A stretch of DNA of 64,000 bases from Salvia splendens (GCF_004379255.2 NC_056049.1:20692063-20756062); one strand, 5' to 3'; numbered from the stretch's first letter, positions 52,290-63,356 are shown. Made by a program: numbers and translations. Notes: a model not told the origin generated them from the sequence alone.

Positions 52290-54137
52290 GAGTGTCCATA
52301 ATGGTGGCCCTCAAGGACCATCAAAGTTGGCCCGGCCACTAAATGTGGCTCTCCTGGGCTCTTCACAATGGTAAATAACAAAGGCCACGAAATGTGGTCC
52401 GCTCCAAAATAAAAATTAATTTGTTAGCTTGTTTAATGATATTTTTTAATTTAACTACAATAAATTTTATTAGACTATAATTTATGATATTTATACAACG
52501 AAATTTTTCTAGTTTAAAAACAACAACCCGAAAACCCATATCACTCTGCGGCGCTCCCTCTACGGTTCCAGGCCTCTTCAACCAAATCAGCCTGCAGTGT
52601 TGTATGCGATATTTGGCTCCGCATATCGGTGTACCGCTGGATCAAGTATTCATTAGTACGTGGTACACCCATCTGCAGGGGCTCCATGACAATACCCGAG
52701 CTCGAACTAGCACCATCTTCCAGTGCCCATCGCTCTGCAGCAAATCCTTCGTCAGCTATTATCATATTGTGCAATATGATACATGCAGTCATGATGTCTG
52801 AGACATCATTTTCGTGCCATTGTCGAACCGGGCACCATATAATGGCCCATCGCGCTTGGAGGACACCAAAAGCTCGCTCAACATCCTTCCTAGCACCCTC
52901 TTGTTTTTTCGCGAAGTAGGTTTGCTTCTGCCCAACGGGTTGCCGGATCAACTTCACAAACACGGGCCGGCGAGGGTATATCCCATCTGCAAATAGTATC
53001 CCATGTTGTACTGCGTGCCGTTGGCCATGAATCTAACTTGCGGACCCTCACCCTGGCACTCGTCATTGAACAGGTGGGACGATCGTAGAACGTTGATGTC
53101 GTTGTTCGACCCAGCGACACCAAAATACGCATGCTAGATTCGCAAGCGGTAGTCAGCAACGGCTTCCAGGATCATCGTGGGATGTCGGCCTTTGAAACCA
53201 GAAGTGAACTGTCCCTTCCAAGCCACCGAGCAGTTCCTCCACTCCTAGTGCAGGCAATCGATGCTCCCCAACATCCCTGGAAAATGATGTGCAGTCCCGT
53301 TCATATCAATCAGTCTCTGGAAATCATCGGCCGTTGGCTTCCGTAGATACTCCCCTTTGAAGATATCCTTAATGCCCCTACAAAACTGCCTCAACGTCTG
53401 TAGGGCAGTTGTTTCGCTCATCTGTAGGTATTCGTCGAACATGTCAGCGGGCACGGCATAGGCAAGCTGCCTAATTGCCACCGTACACTTCTGATATGTC
53501 GACAAGCCGAGTCGACCGGTGGCATCATATCGCAAGTTGAAGCACTTGAACAGCTGCGCCAAACACGTCGCTATATGGACGAAGAGTTGTTGCGACATTC
53601 TGAATCGCCGACGGAAAAATCTCTGGCGGATAACGGGCGTTCTCGCTGAAGTAGTCTTCCATCAACCGGCAGTCAACCCCGGCATGGTCACGGTCGATAT
53701 ACCACCGATGATAGAACAGCCGAGGGACTGCCACCGCCGCCGCCTCCGCCTCGTCAGCTTCACGTTGCACCGCTGCAACTAGGTTTTGGAACTCCAGATC
53801 TACCGCTTCTTGGTACCGTTTATCGTCGGAATCCATATTTCAGAAGTTGAATTGAAATAGATTGGAACGATTGGAAAGAGTGGTGTTTGAATTGGGGTAG
53901 AAAAATGGAGAAAAAATGGTGTGTATTTATACAAAAAAGCAGAAAAAAAAATATATTTTTCGGTGGCCGGGCCGCGGGTCTCGGCCCGCTGCAGTGGTGG
54001 GCCGCGGCGTACATGGCTGAGCTGCGTGAGGGCCGCGGCCGCAGCTCCCTCTCGGCTCCCAGCTGCCCGTCGTGGCTCTCTGCAGTGGGGGCCACGCACC
54101 CGAGCCACGGGCCGCGGCTCTCCCACTGTGGACACTC
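52290..54137 (-). mobile_element. PIF/Harbinger element with broken transposase, no ORF1
   Basis: 1848 bp, ends GAGTGTCCATAATGGTGG and the complement of GAGTGTCCACAGTGGGAG, TSD TAA at 52287-52289 and 54138-54140. It holds the minus-strand transposase pseudogene and no Myb-like ORF1. The right end is GC-rich with GGGCCGCGGC palindromes. Confidence 0.85.
52541..53836 (-). pseudogene. HARBI1-like DDE transposase pseudogene
   Basis: Homology begins at 53836 (MDSDDKRYQEAVDLEFQNLV) and ends at 52541 (NRRGSAAE). Segments of the DDE_Tnp_4 domain are visible: GSIDCLH with the first Asp, SNNDINVL with the second Asp, and DVERAFGVLQARW with the Glu. The gene is broken by a frameshift in a T-run near 53620, TAG stops near 53246 and 53133 where relatives have Trp, and a further frameshift near 52980. 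It cannot make a full enzyme, although the catalytic residues themselves survive. Confidence 0.82.
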
Positions 54138-54174
54138 TAACAACTTCCCAGCATTTGGAAATTTTTTAAAATTA

Positions 54175-54234
54175 TTTCCATAGAAATTGTATTATCTAAC
54201 TAAGCGATTTCAATATAATACAATTTCTATGGAA
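54175..54234. repeat. Small inverted repeat
   Basis: TTTCCATAGAAATTGTATTA faces its reverse complement near 54216-54235, with a spacer of about 20 bp. AT-rich and non-coding. Confidence 0.6.
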
Positions 54235-54659
54235 ACAACTTGATTGTAAGTGTTAATCTATGGAAATAAAAGGAAGAAAGAAATACTACAATTGGGGCCT
54301 GTTCAAGTAGGCTGATATGTCCAGAAATGGGCCTATATCATGGTCTATTTGGCTGTTCAAGATCATGGGGTATTCCAAGGGAAGCCCGTTGTTAATGTCC
54401 GGGCCCGACCTGTTCACTCCAGGTATGGGCTGAAACCAAATCAGAAGCAGGAGGTGCTAATTCATTTCATGTCTCGATTTCCGGCTCCAGATATGGGAGC
54501 ATTTTACTATTATCACCCTGAATCATTCAATAGAAGCTACTGATTTTCCCCCCTTCTACAAACGTTGCCCCATTATCTACTGACTTTCTGCATCTTTTCA
54601 CCATCCTTCAACTCATATTCCCAATTGGATTCCCCTAATTTTCAGTTTCCCCCAAAATC

Positions 54660-55136
54660 ATGGACCTTCAATTTCCGCTAACATCCAATCCCCTTCCTCT
54701 CTTCTTCGCCGGCTATTTGCTCCTCTACCTCATCACCTATTCAATCCTCTTCCGCACCTGGGCCTCCAAGCTCCGCCCTGAAGCTTCAAGCTGCGCTATC
54801 TCCCTAGCTCACGGCACCCCCGCAGTATTCCTCGCCGCCTGCGCTATTCTCTCCGACCCGGCCCCGGATTTCCACTCCTCCAACACGCCGCTGCAAAGTC
54901 TCGTATTGGATTACAGCATTGCCTATTTCCTCATGGATCTCGTCCACTATCTCATCTTCTACCCCACCGACGTCCTCTTCATCGGCCACCATCTCGCCAC
55001 GCTCTTCGTCTTCGTCACCTGCCGTTACCTCGTCTACCACGGGGCCGTCGCTATTCTCGTGCTCCTGGTGCTGGCGGAGGTCACCCGCTTCTGCCAGAAC
55101 GTGTGGGCTTCCAAATTGACGAGGGGGGCAAAGTAG
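54660..55136 (+). CDS. TLC-domain membrane protein, probably C-terminally truncated
   Basis: 158 residues with at least four hydrophobic segments. The order is an N-terminal anchor (PLPLFFAGYLLLYLITYSIL), an LVLDYSIAYFLMDLVHYLIFY segment, GHHLATLFVFVTCRYLVY with the paired His of TRAM-LAG1-CLN8 domains, and ILVLLVLAEVTRFCQNVW. Plant relatives usually continue for roughly another 80 residues with further membrane segments; here the frame ends ASKLTRGAK then stop. Either the tail is lost, or a splice donor near the end leads to an exon not recognised. Likely in the ER or other membranes; substrate unknown. The start has an in-context ATG after a CT-rich leader. Confidence 0.7.
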   Translation: MDLQFPLTSNPLPLFFAGYLLLYLITYSILFRTWASKLRPEASSCAISLAHGTPAVFLAACAILSDPAPDFHSSNTPLQSLVLDYSIAYFLMDLVHYLIFYPTDVLFIGHHLATLFVFVTCRYLVYHGAVAILVLLVLAEVTRFCQNVWASKLTRGAK

Positions 55137-56552
55137 GAAGTACATATATTAGGCAATTGAAAAAAAAATGAAAACATTTTAACACCCCTCAATTCCGGAT
55201 TCATTCCTAGAAGCCTGAACACAATGAACTCTTGGATTAGAACCCTGATGGAACAATACCAAATCTGGATCAAATTAAATTGTGGATACATCTCTCCAAC
55301 CAACTTGAACACGCCCTTGGAGTAGAAATGAATAGCGAAATGGCGTAACAAATAAAAATATTAAATTAAATATAGAAGCATAAAGTAGAACCCACGTACA
55401 AGGCTTCGGCGCCCACACAAATTAAACTACCCATAGAAAGTCCCAGTGGGGACCACGAAGAGGTTGTGATCGCCTACGCCTGACGGCAGCATCACCAGTT
55501 GCGCCCTAGCTTCCATCGCCAGCACGTGTGAAATTTGAGAAGAGGTCAGCAGGTCTCACCCTGAACCAATGAGAAGAAGACACATCGGAACTGACCCGAA
55601 ACATAGGCGACGCGCTTTCGAGTAGCGCGTCTGCACACGGAGCGAGAGTGGTGAAAGCGACATGATGAATGAAAAGGAACGAGGCGGTCAGAGTGGGCGG
55701 CTGAAAGCTGGAGCTGAGACAACGCCTTTTGCTTTGGCTTTTCCTTCTTATTTTTATATTCGTTATTTCGCTCTTATCAAATTTGTTCCCACTTTCTTAA
55801 TACTGTTAATTCACTGTTTTGCCCCTATTCTTACATGATGACGAAAATCAATTTATTTTTTATTTTTTCATTACTATTCTTGGGAAAAAGCCAACACTTT
55901 TAGCTGTTTGCTTAATCTCTACTCCTTGCCCCGCCTAAATGCAATTATCACGGTGTAATTTGGTTTAAGACAATTAGGAATTCATGTGATTATCAATTTA
56001 GTAACTCTCTCATTAAAAAATGAGATTATCAAACAAAAATAAATATTTTCTGCATATAATTGATTAGGAACCAATAATCGACCTACTTTTTTGCGCTATC
56101 CAGCAGCGGAAACCGTGATTAAAGGAGTGGGACAATTATTAAATAGAAAGTGAATATTTGTGATTGAATTGGATAATCCAAAGTATTGGAACAAGTCAGA
56201 TTAAATAAATAATGACAATAATAAATTAAATAAGAATTACTTTTCGCACACCAAACAATTAAAAAAATAAAATATCTCCATCTGCAGTGAATAACACGTC
56301 AACGCTAATCTAAAAAAACCCCTACCCAAAAACCCACCGCAAATCCATAAAAAGTGAGGAGGGCATTACCGTCATTTCGGCAGCCAGAAATTGCCAGATA
56401 CGCGTCTCTATGCGGCCATCTCTCGCCCCCTTCAAATCCCACCTCCTCCCTTTTCAAACCCAACCCACTTCTCTCTCTCTACAATTCAACGCCAACATTT
56501 CTGCACGAAATCATTTGTTTTGTGTTTTCAGGTTTTAATTTTTGAGTCAATA
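55137..56552. other. Region between TLC and SAP genes
   Basis: 55137-55380 has no recognisable match to a TLC tail. 55400-55740 is GC-richer and exon-like on the minus strand: an open end LVMLPSGVGDHNLFVVPTG followed by a stop near 55430, with no identified family. From 55760 the DNA is AT-rich. 56360-56552 is the leader of the SAP gene, with a TTTTCAG acceptor-like site at about 56525-56531 that suggests a 5' UTR intron. Confidence 0.4.
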
Positions 56553-57086
56553 ATGGCGCAGAGAACGGAGAAGGAGGAGACCGAGTTCAAGGTCGTGCCT
56601 GAGACCATCTCCCTGTGCGTCAAGTGCGGCGTCGCTGGCAATTCCGCGGCTAATAATCTCTGTCAGAAGTGTTTCAACGCCGCCACCACGGCGGTTTCCA
56701 CCGCCTCAACCACCGCAGCCGCCTCGTCGTCGGTCGGTGCCGTGGCGAAGCCGTTGAATCACGTTTTGTTGGAGAAATCCTTCAGATCTAGCTCGTCTAG
56801 CCTGTCTCTGCCGGAGAGGAGGCTCGCTTCGGCGGGGACGAGCCGAGATCTGAAAAAGGAGGCCTCCGTAGCTGCGGTTCCGATGAAGAGAGAGGTTAAT
56901 CGGTGCTCCGGCTGCCGGAGGAAGGTAGGTCTCTCCGGATTCAGGTGCCGATGCGGAGAGCTTTTCTGCGCCGATCATCGATACTCCGATCGCCACGACT
57001 GCAGCTACGATTACAAATCTGCCGGCCGGGAAGCCATCGCGAGGGAGAATCCGGTGGTCAAAGCCGCGAAAATCGTCAAAATATGA
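56553..57086 (+). CDS. A20/AN1 zinc-finger stress-associated protein (SAP)
   Basis: 177 residues, one coding exon. The A20 finger has C22, C25, C37 and C40. A long Ser/Ala-rich linker follows, then an AN1 finger with C118, C121, C132, C134, C139, H142, H148 and C150, and the conserved tail [18 protein letters not shown]. This is the standard plant SAP layout. Such proteins bind ubiquitin, may act as E3 ligases and modify abiotic stress responses. The ATG at 56553 gives the family-like start; an upstream in-frame ATG at 56391 lies in the leader and is unlikely to be used. Confidence 0.92.
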   Translation: MAQRTEKEETEFKVVPETISLCVKCGVAGNSAANNLCQKCFNAATTAVSTASTTAAASSSVGAVAKPLNHVLLEKSFRSSSSSLSLPERRLASAGTSRDLKKEASVAAVPMKREVNRCSGCRRKVGLSGFRCRCGELFCADHRYSDRHDCSYDYKSAGREAIARENPVVKAAKIVKI

Positions 57087-57460
57087 GGTTTAAACGAAGG
57101 GAAAAAGTCAATCAATTATGCATCCTTGGCCGGCCGCGTAGTCAAATTCGCCATATCTTCAGCATATGAAGATCGATGCTCCGGCTATGTTGTAGCTCTT
57201 CCGGTGAAGGAGTCGCCGGGAGAATTAGAGCGGAACGATGGAAAATCCGACCTCTACTTTTCGTTTTTTAAATTACAAAAAAAATTTAAAACGGAAATTA
57301 CTGTCAAAAATTTATGTTGAATTTGTCAGTGTGTTTGTATGGGGATGAATTATTTGTTTCCGTTATATTATATGAAGGGAAAGATTGCAATCAAATTATA
57401 TTTACATAAAAAGTTGGGATAGTATATAAACATGTGAAGTTTTGGCAAGTTTGAGGATGG
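57087..57460. other. 3' flank of the SAP gene
   Basis: 3' UTR and AT-rich spacer; nothing else was recognised. Confidence 0.5.
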
Positions 57461-57463
57461 TTA

Positions 57464-57746
57464 GGGTGTCCACTTTAGGGGGCGGACAGCCCCCTCCCAC
57501 TGCCGCCCCCCTTCTCGAACTGCCGCGCCGCCGCGTCAGCCGCGGCTATAGCCCCACTCCTTCTTTCTCTGCCACCCTCAGCCGCGTCCTCGCCCCGCAC
57601 GCGGCGATTCCGCGTCTGCCGTCCCTCCCCTCATCCGTCGCGTCCACCCCTGCTGCGGACACCCTTCCCACTATAAGCCGCCCCGCTTCCGCCCTGCCAT
57701 CGCCCCGCTCGCGGCTATAGCCGCTTCCACGTTATAGTGGACGCTC
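57464..57746. mobile_element. GC-rich PIF/Harbinger MITE
   Basis: 283 bp, ends GGGTGTCCACTTTAGGGGG and the complement of GAGCGTCCACTATAACGTGG, TSD TTA at 57461-57463 and 57747-57749. Unusually GC-rich. Its right half is inverted again just beyond the border (57754-57860). Confidence 0.75.
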
Positions 57747-58125
57747 TTAGCATGAGCGTCCACTATAATGAGGACGCGGCTATAGCAGCGTTTGGGGCGG
57801 AAGCGGGGCGGCTTATAGTGGGAAGGGTGTCCGTCGCGGGGGTGGACGCGGCGGCTGGGGGAGGGGTGGGGGAGGGGCGGCGGACGAGGAATCGCCGGGT
57901 GCGGGGCAAGGACGCGGCGGGGGAGGCTATAGCCGCGCCTATAGGCGCGGCGATTATAGTGATGAGAAGTTCCGCCGCGGCGAATGCGGCGTGAACTAAA
58001 TTTTTTTTTTCCCTCTATAAATACCATTTCCCACCACCTATTTTTCACCATTTTCACAAAATCCATCCACTCACTACCTACACAACCACTCTCTAAAAAA
58101 TGCACCGAGGAGACGACGAATCACC

Positions 58126-58488
58126 CGAATATTCGGCCCTAATTACCTCGTATTCTAGTTATTTACACTGCGATTATTTAAATTACACTTGATTGAAACT
58201 AAAAAATATTTAAAAATGAAAATTGATTATAAAATTTGGGTGCTATTGGAGTTGTCCACTATAAGGCGGACACGCCCAATAGCCCCGCCCCAGTTTTTGT
58301 CCATAGCCCCAATTTTGTTGTCCATAGCCCTAAAATTCTATTTCCGCCACTATAGTGGACAACTCCAATAGCCCCCAAATTTTATAATCAATTTTTATTT
58401 TTAAATATTTTTTAGTTTCAATCAAGTGTAATTTAAATAATCGCAGTGTAAATAACTAGAATACGGGGTAATTAGGGCCGAATATTCG
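58126..58488. repeat. Near-perfect palindrome, 138-bp arms
   Basis: 58126-58263 and 58351-58488 are reverse complements with only about three to five differences, around an 87-bp centre that contains GTCCATAGCCC repeats. The innermost 22 bases of each arm read GCTATTGGAGTTGTCC onward, like a Harbinger MITE end. Confidence 0.85.
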
Positions 58489-58580
58489 TTGTATTGCAAA
58501 CCGGTAAAATTATACAACGAATAATTACAATAAAATACACCTACAAAACTCCAGCACCGTCTACTCGGTGTCGGAGTCGG

Positions 58581-58617
<37 letters not shown>

Positions 58618-58674
58618 TTCTTCTTCTTCTTCTTCTTCTTCTTCTTCTTCTTCTCCTCCTCCTCCTCCTCCTCT
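58581..58674. repeat. (TTC)n/(TCC)n microsatellite
   Basis: Roughly 90 bases of TTC repeats passing into TCC repeats. On the minus strand it encodes poly-Lys/Glu in the Harbinger-derived frame. Confidence 0.9.
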
Positions 58675-59232
58675 CTTGTTGCATTTTGTAGAGAGTGTTT
58701 TTGTAGAAAGTGGGTGTATGGATTTTGTGAAAATGGGAGTGGGGGAGGAGGGAGAGTGGTATTTATATAGAGGAAAAAACGAAAAAAAAAATTCAAAAAA
58801 TCCAGCTATAGCCGCGGCGGATATCCGCCACTATAATAGCCGCGGCTATAGCCGCCCCTATACACCCACCGCCGCGTCCTCGCCCCACTCGCGGCGAAGC
58901 CTCGTCCGCCGCCCTCCCCCCACCAGCCGCGTCCACCCTCGCGGCGGACACCCCCCACTATAATAGCCGCGCCTACCGCCCCCCACCGCCCCCCTTCGCG
59001 GCATCCGCCGCGTCCACTCCTCTAACATACTGTGTAATTAGACGGGCCCATGAATAATGCGTGCAAGTTGGATCGCGACAGTTTATGTCGACTTGTAACG
59101 ATTCAAATTCAACATGGATACTGTAGCATGCGAATAAGAGTTCCATTGAGTTCCATTTTTTCCTTCTTTTCACAGAGTTTATAAGTGAGGTGTTTCTTTT
59201 TTGTCGTTGTTTTGCGAGTATTATAATAAATA

Positions 59233-59428
59233 CTCCTTTTATCCCATTAAAAATGGAATGTTTTTCTTTTTGGGTTATCCCATTAAAAACGTTTCTTAAA
59301 ATAGAATTACTTCATCTCTATTTTTTTTATCTCTTTACTTTATTCTCTCTTCTTTAATTCACAAAACAACACTACATAAAATCTCATGCCAAAATGTAAA
59401 CATTTCATATTTATTGGAACGGAGGGAG
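59233..59428. mobile_element. Stowaway MITE
   Basis: Ends CTCCTTTTATCCCATTAAAA and the complement of CTCCCTCCGTTCCAATAAA, flanked by TA at 59231-59232 and 59429-59430. Non-coding. Confidence 0.8.
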
Positions 59429-59533
59429 TAGTTAAAATGGAGAGAAAGTAAAGTAAGAGTGAGAATAATATAAGCGAGTTTTATTTATATTATTCTTTTA
59501 TTTATTTTACTTTCTCTACACTCAAACTATTTA

Positions 59534-59598
59534 GGCCATCCACAATGGATCGCCCTAAGACGCGCCCTAAAGCCCGTCCTATGCACCGCCACGTCAGC
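59534..59598. mobile_element. Left end of a Harbinger MITE cut by a gypsy element
   Basis: TTA then GGCCATCCACAATGGATCG matches the end of the element at 9786. Only about 65 bp precede the presumed gypsy LTR start at 59599; the other half should lie beyond the window. Confidence 0.6.
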
Positions 59599-60675
59599 TG
59601 TAATATTCGATTTTTTTTTTGTTTATTTTAATTAAGGTTTGAATTTGTGAATATCTTGTTTAAGATATGGTTGGTAAGTCTTAATTGTTTTATATTATTG
59701 TTGTATGTGATTATTTAGATTTTTTTTTATGATTAATTGAAAAACAAATAAAATCCTAATTAATAAATTAAATCTCTCTCTCTCCCTCTCTCTCTCGGTT
59801 TCTCTCCCTCTCCCCACTACTTTCTCAACCTCTCCCCACTCCCACCGATACACTTTCTCCCTTCCAATCTCTCCCCCACATCGGCTTCTCTCTTTTCTCT
59901 CTCGCAATCGTTCTCATCATCACGGTAAGGTCTCCCTCTTTCTCCCCCTCGGTTCTCACCTTTTTCCTTTCACTCCCTCTCATCGATTTCTTGGTTCATC
60001 AAGGTGTTACTCTCTCTCGTTGTGAATCGGAGTCGGAAGAGGAAGTAAAGCGTTTGAACTACGTTTGAACTATACGGGAAAGGTAACCCAAGACCCTAAC
60101 TCTTGATAATTTCGAAAACACATGCATTTAGGACGTTTTGAATGTTTTAGATGCTGAATAGGCTTTGTGATTATGTGTTTGTGTGGGGTATGTCTTCGGT
60201 GGTGACTGACAGTGGGTTCCGACCCCTTTTTGACTGAGCAAACGATCTCCTTTTGGTACGAAATTTTAACTGTTTAAACTTGGGTGTGTCTTCTGTGTGG
60301 TGTGTAAATTTCAGCTTCATTGGACGTCGGATGATTTTATAATGATTTTTGTAAGTAAACTGCGCAGTTCTGCGAGATGTACGTTTCTGGGTATGTGTTT
60401 TTGTGCGATGGGTGTGAATCTGGGTGTTTTGATATTATGATATATGTGGGTGTGTTTGGCCAAGGGATGGCTCGGAGGAATCAGTGTTTGGTTCGAGTGT
60501 TTTGTGTGTGTTGGCCGAGAGTTTTAGGGTTTGGCCTAGGGTGGTGTTGTGGAGAGTTTTGGAGGGTTGATCTCTTGTTTTCGGGTGTGTTTTGGGATGT
60601 AGAATGTGTGTTGTGAGTGTCGTATAAGGTTTGAGAATCGTTGGTTGGGGGAAAACTGGTGTGCACTTGATCGGG

Positions 60676-61083
60676 CCAGCGGCCGAGACGCCGAGCCAGA
60701 TGCCGAGCCAGATGCCGAGATAGGTGCCGAGCCAGTGCCGAGAGAGGTGCCGAGACGGGCGCCGAGCCAGATGCCGAGCCAGATGCCGAGACAGGTGCCG
60801 AGCCAGTGCCGAGAGAGGTGCCAAGACGGGTGCCGAGCCAGGGCCGAGCCAGACGCCGAGACATGTGCCGAGCCAGGGCCGAGCCCGACGCCGAGACATG
60901 TGCCGAGCCAGGCGGCCGAGACGGTCGGCCGAGGTGCCGAGCCAGGCGGCCGAGACGGTCGGCCGAGGTGCCGAGCCAGGCGGCCGAGACGGTCGACCGA
61001 AGTGCCGAGCCAGGCGGCCGAGACGGTCGGCCGAGGTGCCGAGCCAGGCCGAGACACCGAGCCTTTTCCGAACCTTTTCCGAG
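60676..61083 (+). repeat. GC-rich tandem repeats in the gypsy LTR
   Basis: The word GCCGAGCCAG recurs throughout. From 60902 there are four almost perfect 34-bp units (60902, 60936, 60970, 61004) carrying GGCGGCCGAGACGGTCGG; one unit differs by two changes. Before them are irregular shorter units. The tract stands out in AT-rich surroundings and makes open frames on both strands that are not genes. Confidence 0.85.
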
Positions 61084-62234
61084 CCAAGTGAGCCGTTTGC
61101 ACAAGGAGGGTATACCGGGAGTACGAGTGTTTCGGGTGTGTGTCGTGTGCGCGTCGTGGGTGCGTGGTATGCGTGTCGGGTGCGTGCGTGGTGTGTTTCG
61201 GACGTGTGTTTTTGTGTGATTGACTTATAACATGTTGTTAAGTGTGTGTACGTGTAATGTGCTAGATGTTGAAGTCATCCACGTAGAAAACATGCATTGT
61301 TGACTAAGTCTCGTCTTTCCTGAGTCTAATCATGATTCTCATTTATCTTTCAAAAAGGGTGAACTTTTGCGAGGAAATTGTGGTTGAAGAAGGGAACTAT
61401 TTAAAAGCTAAGCAATTGAGGTGGGCTTTTCTACCCTACTATTTTGTGGGTTATCTTTAATACGGACGTTGTTCCGGAAATGTTTATGGAGATGAACTGT
61501 TTGTCTTGCCAACTGTTTTGTTTTGAAACCTATCTGAAGTGGTTTACCACATGTGTTTAATCGAATTCGGGTCTGTTGGGCTGCGAACCCTCAGGCTAGT
61601 GTACACGAGATCGGGAGCCATCTGAGAGCAAGTTGGCCGGTCTAGTTGACCTGGGGTGTGGCCACGCCCCTTGTCACCCGTTGGATCAGATAGTGTATGA
61701 TGGTGGGAATAAGGGTGACAATAGCTGAAAATGACTGCGCAGTCAAATTTATGAAATATGTTTTAGTGTACTTGGGTTATTTTCTTACACTTAAAACTCC
61801 AAGGTTACACTGATATGGCATGACAAACTATGACTTTGGCGTGTGTCCACTGAGTGCAATAAGTACTCAGCCCTGCATGTTGTTTTCTTAATGTGCAGGT
61901 TGAGCGACGATGGGGATGACGGATGTTGAGCAATTAAAGTCAAAATCGTGTTTTTACTTTGCCTTTTGGATGGTGTCGTGTCGTCATACCCGACATTATC
62001 TATCTCTTGGTCTGTTCCGCTGCTTTGTAATCTCATACAATGTTTTCATTTAAACTCTGTTTACTTTAACTTTAGAAATGTCGCTACAGTACATTGTTTT
62101 GAAGTGAACTTCCTCTAATTAAACGTTTTCGGGTCAAGTATTCTTGTTCTCCCCTTTCTTCCCCGCTTCTTTATTCCTCCCCTAGTCGCGGTCCACCGTA
62201 CTTCCTATCCTTAGGAAATGCGGGCGTGACAGAG

Positions 62235-62246
62235 TGGTATCAGAGC
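62235..62246 (+). other. tRNA-iMet primer-binding site
   Basis: TGGTATCAGAGC, complementary to the 3' end of initiator tRNA-Met, three bases after the LTR end. Confidence 0.9.
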
Positions 62247-62798
62247 CTAGGTTTTCTTTCTGCTCTGGATCCAGGAGTCTTTTTCTGGTTTGAGTAAGTT
62301 TTCAAAAGTGTCATTGGCTCAACATCCGACTTATCGCACTCAACCTGAAATGAGGTAATGAAAATTTTGAATTTTTGGAAAGTATATGGAAGTGGAGCAA
62401 ATTGTGATTTTGGGTTTCGAAAATGATTTTTGGAAAGTTTAAATAAATATTGATGCATGTGGAAGGGTACAAAGTGATGTGAAAAGTTGGAAATTATGAG
62501 AGTTATGAACTGTTTTTGTGTGTTGAATTTATATGAAAGCATGTGGCTGATGTGTGATGCTATGATGACGTGAATGTTGATGTGAGCTGTTACGTGTGAA
62601 TGTGTTGGCCTTTTGCATGATTGAACTTAGACGTGAGAGGTTTCACTAGTGCTTCTTGGGCCTATAGTAGATAAGGACTTATGGCCTTTGAACACCAGCG
62701 GGCTTGAACAGCGATACGTCTGCATACACATATCTCTCTCTTCTTCGGTTATGCACCTTGTTTTTATATGCGAGGCGATTGTTTCTGTTTTTCTATAG

Positions 62799-63356
62799 AT
62801 GGCGCGTATGTTCCGAACCCCGCGACGGAGTGATCGTGATAGACTTAGGGCACAGAGGGTGCTCAGAGAGTATAGAGTGTATCGAAAGAAGGATCACATA
62901 CCGTTGATTGAGTTCGTAGCGCACTTCGACACCCTCTGGAGGGCAGCTCAGGAGTTCGGAGTGACAGAGCTTGACGGCATTGAGAAGCTAATAGAATTGT
63001 TCCCTGACAGCTGGAAGGAGTGAGCTGAAAGAACGGCGAGGAGGTACACGTGGCATGAGCCCGTTACCGATGACATGGTGGGCGACATGGCTGGCTTTCG
63101 GAAGGCCGTGTATTGTGCACTGGTAGACTCTCGAGAGGAGCAGCCCCCACAGGATGTGCAAGAGAGGATCGTGTATCAGGACAAGTACGTGAGTATGTAC
63201 GAGGGTGAGCAAGGGTTTGAAGATAACTATGAGGAGGAAACCGAAGAGGATCCCGAGGAGGAACCCGAGGTGGCTCCGCAAGGGAACTCCGAGGAGGACG
63301 ATGACGAAGACCCGGAGGAAGGGCCTATGGATGAGGATGATCGAGTCGTAGTCTAG
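62799..63356 (+). pseudogene. Extra frame between LTR and gag, one in-frame TGA
   Basis: From the ATG at 62799 a frame of 185 codons runs to 63356 with one TGA at 63021-63023, after PDSWKE. The first part is basic (MARMFRTPRRSDRDRLRAQR). The middle has VAHFDTLWRAAQEFGV, loosely gag-like, and the end is a long Glu/Asp/Pro-rich tail. The DNA around the stop stays coding-like on both sides, so it may be a Trp codon changed to TGA. The ATG follows a TTTTTCTATAG acceptor-like site, which might indicate a spliced leader. I do not recognise the family. Confidence 0.55.

Larger units (their letters stand above)
57754..59030. mobile_element. Head-to-head Harbinger-derived copies forming a long palindrome
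   Basis: Starts GAGCGTCCACTATAATG and ends near the complement of GAGGAGTGGACGCGG. The left part (57754-58263) and the right part (58351-59030) are related in inverted orientation. Both contain a GC-rich end, a TATA-like leader and a short frame ending in NEYSALIT(P/S)YSSYLHCDYLNYT or a close variant. The inner 138 bp of each arm are almost perfect; the outer parts are diverged, and the right part has gained a (TTC)n tract. Borders and TSD are uncertain. Confidence 0.5.

Noticed and set aside
54340..54543. 67-aa frame before the TLC gene
   Set aside because: No recognisable domain, start context weak, and it overlaps what looks like the TLC promoter.
55034..55351. 105-aa minus frame over the TLC end
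   Set aside because: Partly antisense to TLC; the rest has no family likeness.
60435..61230. Several long frames on both strands
   Set aside because: Produced by the GC-rich tandem array in the gypsy LTR; translations are simple repeats.
63021..63023. TGA in the extra gypsy frame as a readthrough signal
   Set aside because: The next bases are GCT, not CTA; a Trp-to-stop change is simpler.
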